NCBI GenBank assembly: GCA_029237695.1
Contig: CM055266.1
Span: 112,299,370-112,363,369, forward strand
Length of the DNA stretch: 64,000 nt
Direction: 5' to 3'
Origin: Conchocele bisecta
Taxonomy: Eukaryota > Mollusca > Bivalvia > Lucinida > Thyasiridae
Part shown: positions 1 to 13,200 of the stretch, piece after piece
How the letters are laid out: each line of letters starts with the position of its first letter
Numbering within the stretch: position 1 is the first letter of the stretch
Made by a program: the position numbers and the translations under genes
Notes under the pieces: model-generated
What the model saw: the letters and a program-made list of their open reading frames with translations, nothing else
What the model was told of the DNA's origin: nothing
Database searches by the model: none

Positions 1-80
1 AAATATTTTTCATGAAAAATCGCATATCTTCATAGGTACTCAATCACATTGCTTGTCTCATATGTCGACACAATATCAAC

Positions 81-278
81 AGTAACCGACTGTCAGTTGA
101 AGTTATCGTACATCGTGGATTACACACAAAGTTCGGGAACTATGTTTAAGAAAGTGATAAATTTCCTGGTCCAGTGGTACGACGTGGCGTTGTCCATTGT
201 GCGCAAGATGACCCCGTTTCCGGTGCCGGACCCTTTAAGGATCACGCAGCGCGTGCTGAAGAAGATCACGGGATAATG
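81..278 (+). CDS. Possible 3'-terminal coding exon of an upstream gene
   Basis: After a possible ATCAACAG acceptor (ending at 80) the frame reads TDCQLKLSYIVDYTQSS, MFKKVINFLVQWYDVAL, SIVRKMTPFPVPDPLR and ends RVLKKITG with TAA at about 274. Base composition is higher in GC than the surroundings, as in the confirmed exons. No family was recognised, the pyrimidine tract is weak and no clear AATAAA follows closely. It is too far from, and out of keeping with, the cadherin gene. Confidence 0.3.
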
Positions 279-570
279 TTCATGAATCTGACATCGCGTT
301 GGAGGCGGCGGAAAAAAAGGATTATATTAGAAAGTACATGTATCTTCAAATATAATTATATTCAACAGATACTATAGACACACGTATGTTTTCAGAAAGT
401 ATTAAAAATATTAAAACATGCATGGTCTAGTTAATATGTGTACGTAGTGTGCGACCATAGTATATACATATAGAGTGTTATGTATGGAACGCCATATCTG
501 TCTTATATGCACATACATACTTATATGATGTGCAAACGTATGTCTTTGTAGTGCAAACCACCTTATAAGA

Positions 571-1275
571 TGTGCAAACTATATGATGTGCATTGTTCAT
601 TATATTATGTGCATTGTTCATTATATGATGTGCAAACCTCTTTATATGATGTGCATTGTTCATTATATGATGTGCATTGTTCATTATATGATGTGCAAAC
701 CTCTTTATATGATGTGCATTGTTCATTATATTATGTGCATTGTTCATTATATGATGTGCAAACCTCTTTATATGATGTGCATTGTTCATTATATTATGTG
801 CAAACCTCTTTATATAATGTGCATTGTTCATTATATGATGTGCATTGTTCATTATATGATGTGCAAACCTCTTTATATGATGTGCATTGTTCATTATATT
901 ATGTGCAAACCTCTTTATATGATGTGCATTGTTCATTATATGATGTGCAAACTTCGTTATATGTTCTGCATTATTCATTATATGATGTGAAAACTTCTTT
1001 ATATCGTGTGCACACTTCCTTATATGATGAAACTTCTCTATATTATGTGCAAACCTCTTTATATGAAGCGCAAACTGCATTATATGATATGTAAACATCT
1101 TTATATGATGTGCAAACGTCTTTATATATTGTGAATCTTTCATTATATGTTGTGCAAGCTGCTTTATATGATGTACAAACCTCTTTATATGGTGTACATT
1201 GTTCGTTATATGATGTGCAAACCTCGTCATATGGTGTGCATTGTTCATTATATGATGTACAAACTTCTATAAGTA
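571..1275 (+). repeat. 21-bp tandem array with two alternating unit types
   Basis: The unit is TTATATGATGTGC followed by either ATTGTTCA (type A) or AAACCTCT (type B). The clean part runs A A B A A B A A B A B A A B A B A B before the units degenerate beyond about 950. Confidence 0.9.
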
Positions 1276-1484
1276 AGTAAGTAATTTGTTTATCATAGTG
1301 ACATGTGTAAACGTACAAGAATAAATATAACGTTGATAATCATGCTAATTACACCCGGCCCATTGGACCTATATGTCACCTTATATATGTCTATATATGA
1401 TGTGTAAACCCCTGCATATGCATTTTTCGTTATATGGTGTGCGAACTTCTTATACGATGTGCATTGTTCATTATATGATCATCA

Positions 1485-1815
1485 TATAAAGAGGTTTGCA
1501 CAGCATATATGATATAATGAAGTTTTCACAGCATATAATGAAGAATGCACAACATATAAAGAAGTTTGCACATCATATAATGAAGAATGCACCTCATATA
1601 AAGAAGTTTGCACATCATATAATGAAGAATGCACCTCATATAAAGTTTTTTACACATCATAATGAAGAATGCACCTCATATAAAGAAGTTTGCACATCAT
1701 ATAATGAAGAATGCACCTCATATAAAGAAGTTTGCACATCATATTATAATGAAGTTTTCACATCATATAAAGAACAATGCACATCATATAAATAAGTTTG
1801 GACATCATGTAAACA
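1485..1815 (-). repeat. Inverted counterpart of the 21-bp array
   Basis: Units such as TGCACATCATATAATGAAGAA and GAAGTTTGCACATCATATAA are reverse complements of the 571-1275 units. They form the right arm of the foldback element. Confidence 0.85.
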
Positions 1816-2059
1816 TATATGTGCATATAAGACAGATATGGCGTTCAATAGTTATTGCATAAAATTGGCTTTCACAGTGCAATAACACGTGTATTTAAAG
1901 GTACATGCCCACTCAGTAGCCACAAAATGCTTTTTATATTAGGTACATCATCTGAGACATTTTCTGGCAAAATGAACATTCATTCACCATTGTTACATGG
2001 TTTCCGTTGTTTGCACATATGTACAAGCATATAGCGCGTGCTGTTTGCACATGGCTTTA

Positions 2060-2182
2060 TGCAATGCTCATTCCGGGACCGCGCGTAATGGAAGTGCCTT
2101 CATGACGTGACTACGTGGAAGTGCCTTCATGACGTCACTACTTCATGACGTTCATGACGTTCATGACGCGGCCCCGGAATAT
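2060..2182. repeat. Nested CCGG-ended segment with repeated CATGACGT motifs
   Basis: Bounded by ATTCCGGGACCGCG and CGCGGCCCCGGAAT. Internally it repeats TTCATGACGT, including one TGACGTCA palindrome (a CRE-like octamer). It probably inserted into element J. Confidence 0.6.
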
Positions 2183-2291
2183 GAATACCGAAAATTATCT
2201 ACGTGAATGGGACAATTTATAAAAGTACTGAAAATACTGAATATAATGCTCAAATTACATCAGTTTTTTGTTGGAAATGTAACAATAACGT

Positions 2292-2458
2292 TTGATCATG
2301 TCCAGCCGTGTGAAAACGTTTGCTGTGGCCCTCGGGAACGGTTTGAACCCGCGGCCTGCGGCATTGGGTTCAAACAGTTCCCTCGGCCTGCGGCCTTGGG
2401 TTCAAACAGTTCCCTCGGGCCACAGCAAACGTTTGCACACGGCTGGACATGATCAAAC
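2292..2458. repeat. GC-rich imperfect hairpin, nested in element J
   Basis: The left arm GTTTGATCATGTCCAGCCGT is repeated inverted at the right end ACGGCTGGACATGATCAAAC. The loop holds three copies of a GGTTCAAACAGTTCCCTCGG-like segment. Frames through it are products of the palindrome. Confidence 0.75.
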
Positions 2459-2882
2459 CTTATATTATCCCACGTATTGATTGGCATTATTATACATTTT
2501 ATATCAGTCATAAATTTCCACACTGATATCAGGGGCGATAACCGTGTTTCCTTAAAATGTTAACGGACATTACTAGTTATTCTCTGTATTTATGTTTTGA
2601 TGTGCAATGAGTATACTTTATAATCTGTCAACAATATTATTTTTTTAGATAACACATTTAATTAGTATAAATAATTAAAAAATATCATGCCTCATTTACA
2701 TATGAAAATAGCCTGATACCACCGCGAGTCACTATCAGTAAAATAAATATTACTAAATTATTATATCTGTATAGCGGGCACTCGTAATTTTTAGAACTGG
2801 TGGAATAGTGACACAATTATACACTTATTTAATTCCAATAAAGAACATTTGATGCGTACTGAGTGGGCATGTACCTTTAAAA

Positions 2883-3155
2883 TCATACTACACTAGTGCA
2901 ATGCATATACAAATGAGGCCACGACGGACAACATGTTTGTGATCAGTACAACTTCAATGTGTGGTGATGTGTTTATGTAATAAACATAATCTAACATTTG
3001 TATTGATTTAGTATGATATGTATTAAACTAGTTGACCTATTTCATAAGAATGCATAGCCTCGTTTCTTATGAAATCAGTAAACTCGTTCAATAAATATCA
3101 TATTAAATCATCACTCATGTAAGATCCTCGATATATTTAATAGTTTAAACCACCA
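2883..3155. other. Unassigned AT-rich sequence
   Basis: No exon, RNA gene or clear repeat structure is visible between element J and the next MITE. Confidence 0.4.
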
Positions 3156-3401
3156 GGGGCCCGTTTCACTAAACTTCTTACGACTAAAATGTTCGTAAGT
3201 GCAAAATTATGATAGTCTGTAAATTTCGCATTAATAATGTTTTCTTGAAAACAATTATTGGATTTACATTTATTGAGCATAGGCTGCATATGCAGCCTAT
3301 GCTCAATAAATGTAAATCCATAAATTGAAAGTTACAGACGATCTTAAATTTGAACTTACGAACATTTTGGTCGTAAGAAGTTTAGTGAAACGGCCCCCAG
3401 G
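3155..3401. mobile_element. MITE family A (GGGCCCGTTTCAC ends), copy 1
   Basis: A long palindrome: GGGGCCCGTTTCACTAAAC at the left and TTTAGTGAAACGGCCCCC at the right, with TTCGTAAGTGCAAA and its complement inside. A 56-base palindromic core (GATTTACATTTATTGAGCAT) sits at the centre. The ends match those of the larger element at 59776-61643. Confidence 0.85.
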
Positions 3402-3941
3402 CTATTAGAAATAGTCAGTTTCCGTGAAATCAGAGATAAATAAAACAAAAGGACAGCCCAGTACATGTATGTGTACCAAGGATCATGTTCGACCGCGCAT
3501 GACAGCAATGACGCAAAACCTTTAATATATACACCTCATTTATATTTTATTTATTGACATAGCATGTACTTTAAATTTAATTAATAAACGCGAGCTACCT
3601 ATAAAGAAGCGATTAATTGATATAAATGGCAACCCCGCGATCCTATAGAAATGAAAAAAAGACCTTTGCATTTGATTAAGAACAAACTTTCTATGGACAT
3701 GTAAGCCGCTATAGAAATGTTAGTTATTGACATAATACACTTATAAAGGCAGGGTGGCAAGTAAACAAATTTGAAATCATGACTTGACGTGGTATACTAC
3801 ATCATTGGGATGCCATAAACATTTAAGCATCATATAACGGCAACATATAATGAATTCAACATTTGGAAAGACAAGATGCAAGTGATACCCAAATGAAAAA
3901 CGAAGGAATTACGAACTCTGCATTATGGTGAATACATCATA

Positions 3942-3949
3942 TATATAAA
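3942..3949 (+). promoter_or_regulatory. Possible TATA-like motif upstream of exon 1
   Basis: TATATAAA lies about 245 bases before the start codon, a spacing compatible with a short 5' UTR. The surroundings are AT-rich and such strings are frequent by chance here, so this is weak. No CpG island or initiator is evident. Confidence 0.15.
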
Positions 3950-4193
3950 CATAAACGTAATAATTGCTGCATGTTCGCCAATGATATAAACGGATAAATA
4001 AGGAAGTATTTCAGATTTTATATTGACGTAGTTGACATTAAAAGTAACGCATCTGCCGTTGAGAAACAACATCAACCGAAGGAAATCAGAGAAACCGTGA
4101 TCGCCAATCTGGTAGGGTTTACTTCGTGAAACGAGGCATCTAATACACGTATAACAGGCAGGAGTACCATCGGCGGTAGACAAGTCGGGTCGC

Positions 4194-4278
4194 ATGGACC
4201 CGCGACCCGGAACTACTTCTTTGGCGCATGCGTTGTTACTGGTGGGGAGTCTGTGGCTCCAAGGCATCCACACGGCAG
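4194..4278 (+). CDS. Exon 1: start codon and signal peptide
   Basis: The ATG at 4194 is the only start after an in-frame TAA at 4152. It encodes a short polar start (MDPRPGTTS), a hydrophobic core (ALLLVGSLWL) and a likely cleavage region ending HTA, typical of a secretory signal. The exon ends in phase 1 at a G/GTACGT donor, and the G joins TT of exon 2 to make Val. No other exon in the window supplies a start in the correct phase. An open frame on the opposite strand here is only a shadow of this exon. Confidence 0.8.
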
Positions 4279-7200
4279 GTACGTGGCGTCAATGTAATAC
4301 AGTGGGACCTCTCTAAACCGGACCCCAGGGTGTCCGATTTAGAGATGTTCCACTGAAAACATAGGCAGATGACTGATTCAAGTTCAAGGCACGTGTGTTT
4401 GCTTTGTGATCATGAACAGACATTATGATCGGAGATAAATGGCAATGAAATATATCAATATTAAGCAAATTCACTAAACTTTAAGTGTCCGGTTTAGAGA
4501 GGTCCTCTGTACCTGACAATCAATGCCTATTGAATGTATGACCAGTGAAGCTCCTAGTCAGTGAAGCTCCTAGTCAGTGAAACTTCTAGTGAAGCTCCTA
4601 ATCAGATAACACACTCATGCAACCTGTTATGGATTGTAATACTTCAGTAACTGCACCGGGATGTTTCCCAAACAATAGAGACCAGTATTAAAATAAAAGA
4701 CCCACCACGACAAAATACGATGTTCACGACCAGCGTTCGCAGCAGTTTGATCTGGTGCACCAACAGATCAAACTGCTGCGAACACTGGTCGTGAACGTCG
4801 TATTTTGTCGTGGTGGGTCTTTTATTTTCCTAAACTTTATTTTTTTCGGGAGTTTGAAGTGTATTGCCGTTCACTTTTAATTATTCAACGGACTGTTCCA
4901 TAATGTTCATACTAAATTATTGTATTACTTAGGTATAAGAGGAGATGTGTGTTAAAACATAAAGCCCAGGACAAGTATTGTGGTGCGGGCAACACGACAC
5001 TACCTGGACCCTACCTATTTTTCAGAAACGAAAAGACTCAATTTAGATCACTTTCGCCATGAAACAATGTTTAAACTGGGTTACTCTGTGTTATAGCCCT
5101 CAAATCAAGTTGTCAAGCGAGAATGGAGGATCGTAGCTAGTTATTTCCCTTTGAATTTATTTATAGAAATTCGATCCAACTTGTGTACATAGTTCCCACA
5201 TGAGATAGTGTAACATGGAGGAATTTCCATTAACCGCCATCGTTGTTTTTTCGTCCGCTGTTTATTTATTTTCTTACAAACACGCTTTGGCAACATTTTT
5301 GAAATGGAAATGATTCTAAAATGTTACCAACGCATGTTTTTATTGAGAAAGAAGGCAGAAGCAACTGCAGACGACACTTTTTGTGTTCAGCAGTCTAAGG
5401 GTTAGTTACAGAGAAATCATCCTTTTGGGATATACAATAGCGGCTGTTATAGAGAGGGTGATGTTGTAGAGAGGTGGCCATTCAGGGAGGTTCGACTGTA
5501 GTACATATATACATATATACATAGTTGTCACATGAGCTAATGTGACATGGAGAGTAGTCTCCCTTGTCCACCATCTTTGCGGGCAAAACTAAATGTAACA
5601 AATAGGAATTTGTTTTATATTGATTAAACACACATATTCCGATATGAATTTTAGTACTTAAACCACAGGTCAATTATTGTTTGTATATACATAAAACACC
5701 TTTCTAAATAATGCACATAACAATTCCAATGTGCCCGGGTGCAAATATAATAGTACTTAGAAAGGTACAAAACTCCCATTCGCCACCATTGTAACGAAAG
5801 GCCACACGATATAGACAATTGGAACTTGCCTATGCAACACATTACAGCGTGTCAAAACCGCTGCTTGGGGTGGGTTTTCGGCATAGATTGTACAGTTGCT
5901 AATACATTAACATAAATCTCAAAGATTTCGAGGGTAAACTGCACTAAAAACTCGTCTCACTAACCTAAATTGGCTCTTTAAAATCATACACCTTCACTTC
6001 CTGATTAAAAATGAATGTTAGCCGCCATCAATACCCTACCTATACTAGCATAGTCTGGACAGTTGCCGCAACACAGCTAACAAGGTGCATGATCACGTGG
6101 TTACAACAACAACATGAGAATGCGGAAGTGAACGTGTATGATTTAAAAAGCGAATTTAGGTTATTTAGTTACTTATTTATTTACTATTTGTTTACAGGGC
6201 CTACTGGAAAATTGCCTCACAAAATGGCCGACAGTGTTTACCTGTATCGAACGAAGGGAAGTAACTTTGACTGATATGGGAACTATGTATATTTTATGGC
6301 CTTATTGCTTGTAATAAAACCGAATATCGCATGATTTGATTTGTTGTATAAAGAAGCCAGTATAGTGTGTTTGACTAGTGCTTATCCAGATCATCCTACA
6401 TATCTAAGCAATCTGATCCGGAACTGCATTATTTTCCAGATTAATATTTTCACACTTATTTATTATATTGCAATCAGTGTAGGCCCAGATCATATGTGCA
6501 GTCTGATCTGGATCTACCCTGTTTGCAATCTTAATTTTTGCAAGATACGTTAAAATAAACCAAAGGACCAGATCTGTATAACTAGATTTGCAAAGGGAAA
6601 TAACTATACGACCCCCATTGTGTCATACGTGTATTATCAACTGTCTAACCAGTTTTACGAAATAAGCTGACCCTACCTATACTAGCATAGTCTAGACAGT
6701 TGCCGCAACACAGCTAACAAGGTGCATGATCACGTGGTTACAACAACAACAACGTCGCCCACTCCAAAGTAAGTATTATTTGATATTTTCCTTAATATGC
6801 AATGGATTTTGATCAAATATGGCGCAGCAAACGCGTCTTCATGAGCTGCATTTGGTGGTCTATGGAGTTTGGCACAGACTTATGTCGTTTTTGCGAAGAA
6901 TCGATTACCGTGTCGGAGACACGGACATCGATTCTTCGCAAAAACGACAGAAGTTTGGGCGAAAATACAGAGACCACCAAATGCAGCTTAACAAGACGCG
7001 TTTGATGCGCCGTATTTCATCAAAATCCGTTACATAATAAGGACACTATAAAAGAATGCGTACTTTGAATCGGTACTTGTTGTTGTTGTTAGTACCACGT
7101 GGTCATACACCTTGGCTAAGTAATAATTGGAAAACGCATTGAACATTGAGGTACGCATGTCGAGCCTGAGTTCTTACTATAACAGAACCTCTCTAAAACG

Positions 7201-10200
7201 GACACACTGGGGACCCCATTGTGTGTAATTTAGATGGGTTTCATTGGGATCTATTTCAGTGTCGTGTCTGTTCATGGCTGAACAATTCTGCAAAAACAAG
7301 GAACGCACTTTTCCGACGTTTCGGCACAAGTCCTTTATCAAGGAAGTAGTTACTACTAAACGCTAAGGGGCATCCATTTTAGATTTCAGAATGTTTATGT
7401 TTATTTATAACCAAGCTGTTCATGATTGAAAATGACAAAATTGTTCGTGGAACGCTTAATTACAGTCGAACCTCTCTAAACCGGACACGTAGTAATATGT
7501 TTTCCTATGCACACTACTGTCTGTTTCACGAAAGCTGCCCAAATTATATATACAATGCAAAAACTATAGTTTGTTTTGATAATATTAAATTTAAGCAAAT
7601 TTTAAAAAGGAGCCTTCTTTTTAGTTCGCGAAATTTGATCAAATATTGATTTTTATTGCGAAAAAACAATTTCCCCATGTTAAATCCCCATAGTCATCTT
7701 CACAGAGAAATGTTTAGACTTTCAGAAATACTGGGCCGATTTTCCAAATGTAACTTTTGTTTTCTTAGTTAGATCATTTCTAAGCTGTCTAGCCAGGTTT
7801 CGGAGTCAATTTACTTTTTTACTCTCTCCCAGCTTCTCCACCTCCTTCCCTCCCATGTTAAATTCCCGTAGACAAATCAATTTTTCGTAATAAAGTAAAT
7901 ATTTAACACTAAATATTATCGAAAAGAAATTGTGTTTGCATAGTTTGACTAGGACCTACATTGCTTACTATTGTCTGTTTCACGAAACCTGCCCAATTCT
8001 TACTGCCATATAGGCCGTAAGAATTGGGCAGGTTTCGTGAAACAGACCATAGTAAGCAATGTAGGTCCTAGTCAAACTGTGCTGATGCTCCGGCTGGGTC
8101 GATTCTACCCCTGTGTGGGATCACGTGTATCAGAAACGTGTTACGTCATTATTTATCGATTTTCCGTCAAAACTGGTCAATCGTTATATTTTTACTGACA
8201 AGTTGCTGAATAATTGACGTAAAAATACGTCACTTGGCTACGAAACAACGTGGTATTATGCCCTACAACGATAACACATTTCTGAGTAATGTCCGTATTA
8301 CTGCAGTTAATATTGTAACCATGGTATCGGTTGTTCCTGTGTTTTAGTTGTATCATGCACGAGCGGACAGGTGATTGGCGAGCCCAGCCCCAGTGATTAT
8401 ACTACCGAGGTGGGCACCAATACAGGTACGTCGGGAGTGTCTTCCCGTGGTAGTAAAGCGTGTCAGATAATGATTAACGCCATTTGTCACTGCTACTTGA
8501 GAAATGGTGCTTATGGGATTTGTGACCAGTGTATATCCTGACCAAATAACAAAGTCGTGTAGCCGGATAAATGGAAGTGTCTTGGTGCCAATGCTAAAAT
8601 ATATTTATCTCCTAGTTAGGAGATACTAACTCCTAATTAGGAGATATATTTAGTAGATACTAACTCCTAATTAGAGGAGTTAGAATATATATTTAGGAGA
8701 TACTAAATCCTAATTAAGACATATTATCTCCTAATTAGGATAAGTCCTAAGTAAGAGATAATAAGTCCTCATCAGGATATACTAAATCCTAATTATGAGA
8801 TAGCAAGTCCTAATTAGGAGATGATATTTTCTAATTAGGAGTTACTATCTCCTAATTAGGAGATACAAACAGTATAGTATTGGCACCAGGACGCTTCTAT
8901 ATGATTACGATCAATATTGCTTGTTAGAAGCATGACCGTTGTCTCATTGACGGAATGGCGAACTGTGCAGATCATGATCAGGCACACGCTGATCAGGATA
9001 TACGCTGGTCGCAATACCCCAACGCCCCATTGATGGATTTACATTTATTGAGCATAGGCTGCATATGCTCAATAAATGTAAATCCAATATTACCAGTCAC
9101 AGCCACAGTTTAGTACATTTTCCTTCAATAACCTTATTGGGTCTCGTGAAAGATTAGTTTGAAACTAAATTTGTAACCCTTTTAAAATAAATTGCATAAA
9201 AGGAAATTATTTTAATACAGCACAACGGATGTATCATAAGTAAGTCATAATAAGGAGATACTAACTTCTAATTAGGAGATACTATCATTGTGAGTTAATA
9301 TCTCCTAATTAGGAAATAAATATATTTTAGCATTGGCACCAGGGCGCTTCCATATTTTAATAAACTGCAATTTGCGATTTCGATTGTCAGTATTTTCTAC
9401 ATCCCAAACGAAGGTGCGGGCTTTTATGCTATTTACAGTCACAAACGGTAGTTTCAGCCTAAATGCACAAGTGCGTAAAGCATAGTTTGGGAGCTTAAGC
9501 TGTGGCTTCGAAGGAATTATTTGCGGGTAAAGAGCATAAACAATAGTTCGAATAACCTCCAGTATGATGTAACCTCCATTTTTACAGACATAGCCACAAT
9601 TCCGAAGCTGTCGATTGGCTGTCTAAGTGTTTTCGTCATTCTCTCAAGACTAGTTTCAGTTTCAAACAGTAACTCTTGAAATCTACTCCCGTACCGTCCG
9701 TTGCGGACGGTACGGGAGTAGATTTCAAGAGTTACTGTTCGCAACTAGACTATATTATAATTTATGTTCAGGACTTGCACATTTATTCATCGATGCCAGT
9801 ACGAAGGTTCCCTGTTGTGGACTAGTATCAGCATGGCTGTTCTACGCCAAGATCCCAGGAGATATCAATGGTCACGTGTGGCGCCGTAACGGCGGAAATG
9901 TATACAAACTGCTGTCAGAGACGGCGATAACGGGTATGTATGGTCATTTTGTTTCTTCGCTTGTACCCCAGATTGAGACGACACAGATAATACCAGGCTA
10001 GTGTTTTTTGTTATATCCAACTGTTTAGTGTTACATAATAGTGTTTCTGTGGCTTGTATTTCGAAATCATGACTGTTTTTTCATGAATTATTTCATGCGT
10101 CGAGGCGAAAATTACGACCCTAGTAAACTGTTAGATAAAAAATCAGGTCTGGCGCCTGAACCAATAATGTGTGTATACAAATAGCTGCGCCTCTCGTCTC

Positions 10201-13200
10201 TGAACTCAGTTTCAACGACGGCGGTTCCATCCCAAAGTTATTTATTTGTCAAATAATTGTCAAATTATTCAGATACATTTGTACTATATTTTATCGTTGA
10301 TTTGCAGTTTCATCTCAGATGCGTCTCATATAGAAATAAATAGTAACAAGGGATCGTTATCACTAAGCTAATCCACTCGCCGGCAGCCTTGATAATAAAA
10401 AAAATAAACAAAATAAAATGGTTTTTAAAATGTTTGCCTTACAAACAATGTGAACTGAATTATGCAGTGATCTTGACCTTGGTCGGTCGGACGTGGGTCC
10501 TATGCTAAACAAATCACCATTCCTAGACACACAGTGTGACCAAATATTATCCAAATCGGTGAAGCAATTCATGAGTTATTGAAAAATGAAAGGTGTTACT
10601 AACGCACGCCTGTCGGCGAAGGGATAATAAATGTTCGATTGGGAGATAGCGGCAAGCGTTGGCCCTGTTCAGACTGCGCGGATGCGCAGACTGATCAGGG
10701 TCAACGTTGGGCGCACACGTCGTAAGGTACCTTTTATCAGTCGGTGACCCATTGTATATCTCAAATAATACCATAGCCTATGTCACTGTTGCAGGTGTGG
10801 CCGCGGAGACCAACGTTCTATACGGTTTGTCGACCAAGCCATCTGTGGCAGTTGACGACCTTATTGGCTGGTGAGTTGCAATCGGACATGTGGTATAAAA
10901 AAAACTGCCCATTGCGAAAATCCCATTTAAAAATATGCAAATGTGCGGTTCCGTCTAGGAATCATGCTTTAATATAATATATAAAATATGTTACATGTAA
11001 ATTATAATATCAGGTATAATATAGGTAAACCTTCTGTAGATACGGATCAACCTGTGTATTCATCCACATAGACTGGTCAGGATAGGTAGTGCTCGCCATT
11101 TCATCAGTGAAACACCCGCCATGAAATATTATAGATTGCTCTACTAGTCCTTTCGGATGGGGACTTTAAACGGCGGCCCAGTGTATCAGATTTGAAGGAG
11201 AGTCTGGGCACATTAAATAACCCGAGGGGACTATTCTAATAAGAGATAGGCCCCCTGGGAGACGACATGCAAGGTCATCGAGCCAGTCCCGTCGTTAAAT
11301 CCAAGCATTTACATTTACATCAGGTATCACATAGGTTATTCCATTTAAAAATATGAAAATTTGCTGTTCCATCTAAGAAACGTGCTTTAATATATAAAAT
11401 AGGCTACGAGTAAACTATGATAACAGGTATAATACAGTTTATACAGGTAGATCCGGACCAGCATGTGCATCCATCCGCACATGATCTGTACTGATCGCCA
11501 TTTTATCAACACCCGTCATGTAACATAGAGTGTTATTAAGCTACTGCTATGTGCTATGTCCTCAGGAGTTACACTGGTCACAAATCACATAAGCCCCATT
11601 TTTCCAATCACTGTCACATATGAGACAAGCCGTGCGATTTTGTACCTCAGAAGATGTGCGATATCTCACGAAAAACATGTATGACATTTTCCGCAAGTGC
11701 TGTCGTAAGTTGACGAAATGCTTATAGAAAATGCGGAATAACATACCGCATTTTCTATAAACATTTTGTCAACTTACGACATGAGTTACAGAAAATATCA
11801 GTATCCGTAAATATTTTGCATGAAACATCCAACATCGTCTTAGGCGCAAACTAACATGGCATGTCTCACAGGTAGCTGTGACTGGAGAAATGGGCTGATT
11901 GAATTTGAGATCGGTGTAGCTCCTGGTCAAATAGCACACTCCTGTGGCCTGACAACGATCCATATCGCGTGTTAGAAGAATGCCGTGTGTTCCATTGATG
12001 AAATGGCGAGCTGTGCAGACAGATCCTGATCATACTGCGCGGATACGGGATCTACATGGTTGTAAAATCCAAAAGCCATAATTCTCCAGTAACACCCACA
12101 AACTGGGTGCATGCCTAAATACTTTAACTTTGAAAATGACGAATTAATAGGTCATGGTGAAATGAAGGTCATATGGCATACAGTAGTTTTTGAGATACAT
12201 GTGTACACACATTAAATCTAAATTATAATGTTTAAATGTCAGTACTTTTTCATCAATAACAAAAAAGTAACCCTTCCCAAATGTATCTATATGATGAAAG
12301 TCCACCAAATAATTATATTATTGCGAAGAAACAATTTTCCTATGGGATTGTAACATGGGAGCTAAAATATATTTTTAAGCTAATTTTCAAACCGTCTAGA
12401 CTAGTTTCAATAAAATCAATATTTGATGGAAGTTCATCAACTATTTTTCAGGGAGGGTTACATTTTGATAATTCCAGCACAAAAATATTTACACAATTCC
12501 CTAACATTTGATTGGCCCGTAGCAAGTCTCTGTCCAAAATTTATATCCCAGTAAACTCCCACGCCGAACTACTTTCCGTAACCGTGAGGCGCAGTTAAAA
12601 TAATTCTTAAGAAAACGGAAAATATACACATTTTCTTGATGAAAGTATTTCAAATGCTGGAATTATAAGGAATTAATGGCATTTTTGTTGAATTTATCGG
12701 GGATATAAACTTGGAAAAGTAGCGGGAATACTGGACGAGGCCTTCCGGCCTTCGTCCAGTATTCCCGCGACTTTTCCAAGTTTATACCCCGATAAATTCC
12801 ACAAAAATGCCATGCATTCCTATATTATTGATTTTTTAGATTTAGTGTGAGTAAGAGTCAACGGTTCGTCGGCAGAAAAAACGTGGAACAGACAGTAGTG
12901 CGAACCGGCCATAAACGCGAAAAATTAACTTTGTGAACTGACACCCATTACAGTTTCTGTAAATATATTTCGTGAAAATGCGTACATCTTATTAGGTACA
13001 AACTCACATGGCATGTCTCATATATATGGACCCATGTCTATACAGGTCTGTGCCGGCGGGTCAGGCGGAAATTGTGAGCTATGTCACTGCGGCCTGGGCG
13101 ACACAGGGCGTGTATTCACTTGCGACAACGCCCACTGAGGGTGCGGATACCGTGTGGGCCGTCACTGCCGACAACAGTAAACAGTACGCCTTTGGCGCTA

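Larger units (their letters stand above)
487..1846. mobile_element. Foldback-type element: 29-bp inverted termini around an inverted pair of 21-bp arrays
   Basis: The left end GAACGCCATATCTGTCTTAT continues to position 515, and its exact reverse complement lies at about 1818-1846. Between them are a plus-oriented 21-bp array (about 571-1275) and the same unit in reverse (about 1485-1815). Because 21 is a multiple of three, long open frames appear on both strands. They encode only His- or Tyr-rich repeat peptides and are not taken as genes. Confidence 0.75.
1894..2882. mobile_element. Interspersed element J (about 1 kb) with inverted ends, non-coding
   Basis: The left end AAAGGTACATGCCCACTCAG is mirrored at the right by ACTGAGTGGGCATGTACCTT. 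Shorter relatives occur at 19051-19480 and 49814-50252. The element carries at least two nested insertions, at about 2060-2180 and 2292-2456. No coding capacity is seen. Confidence 0.7.

Noticed and set aside
478..1318. Open frames of up to 256 codons on both strands in the 21-bp array
   Set aside because: The period is a multiple of three, so every frame lacking a stop in one unit stays open. The peptides are pure unit repeats.
3923..4273. 116-codon minus-strand frame over exon 1
   Set aside because: The plus strand carries a start, signal peptide and donor in the phase required by exon 2. The minus frame is its shadow.
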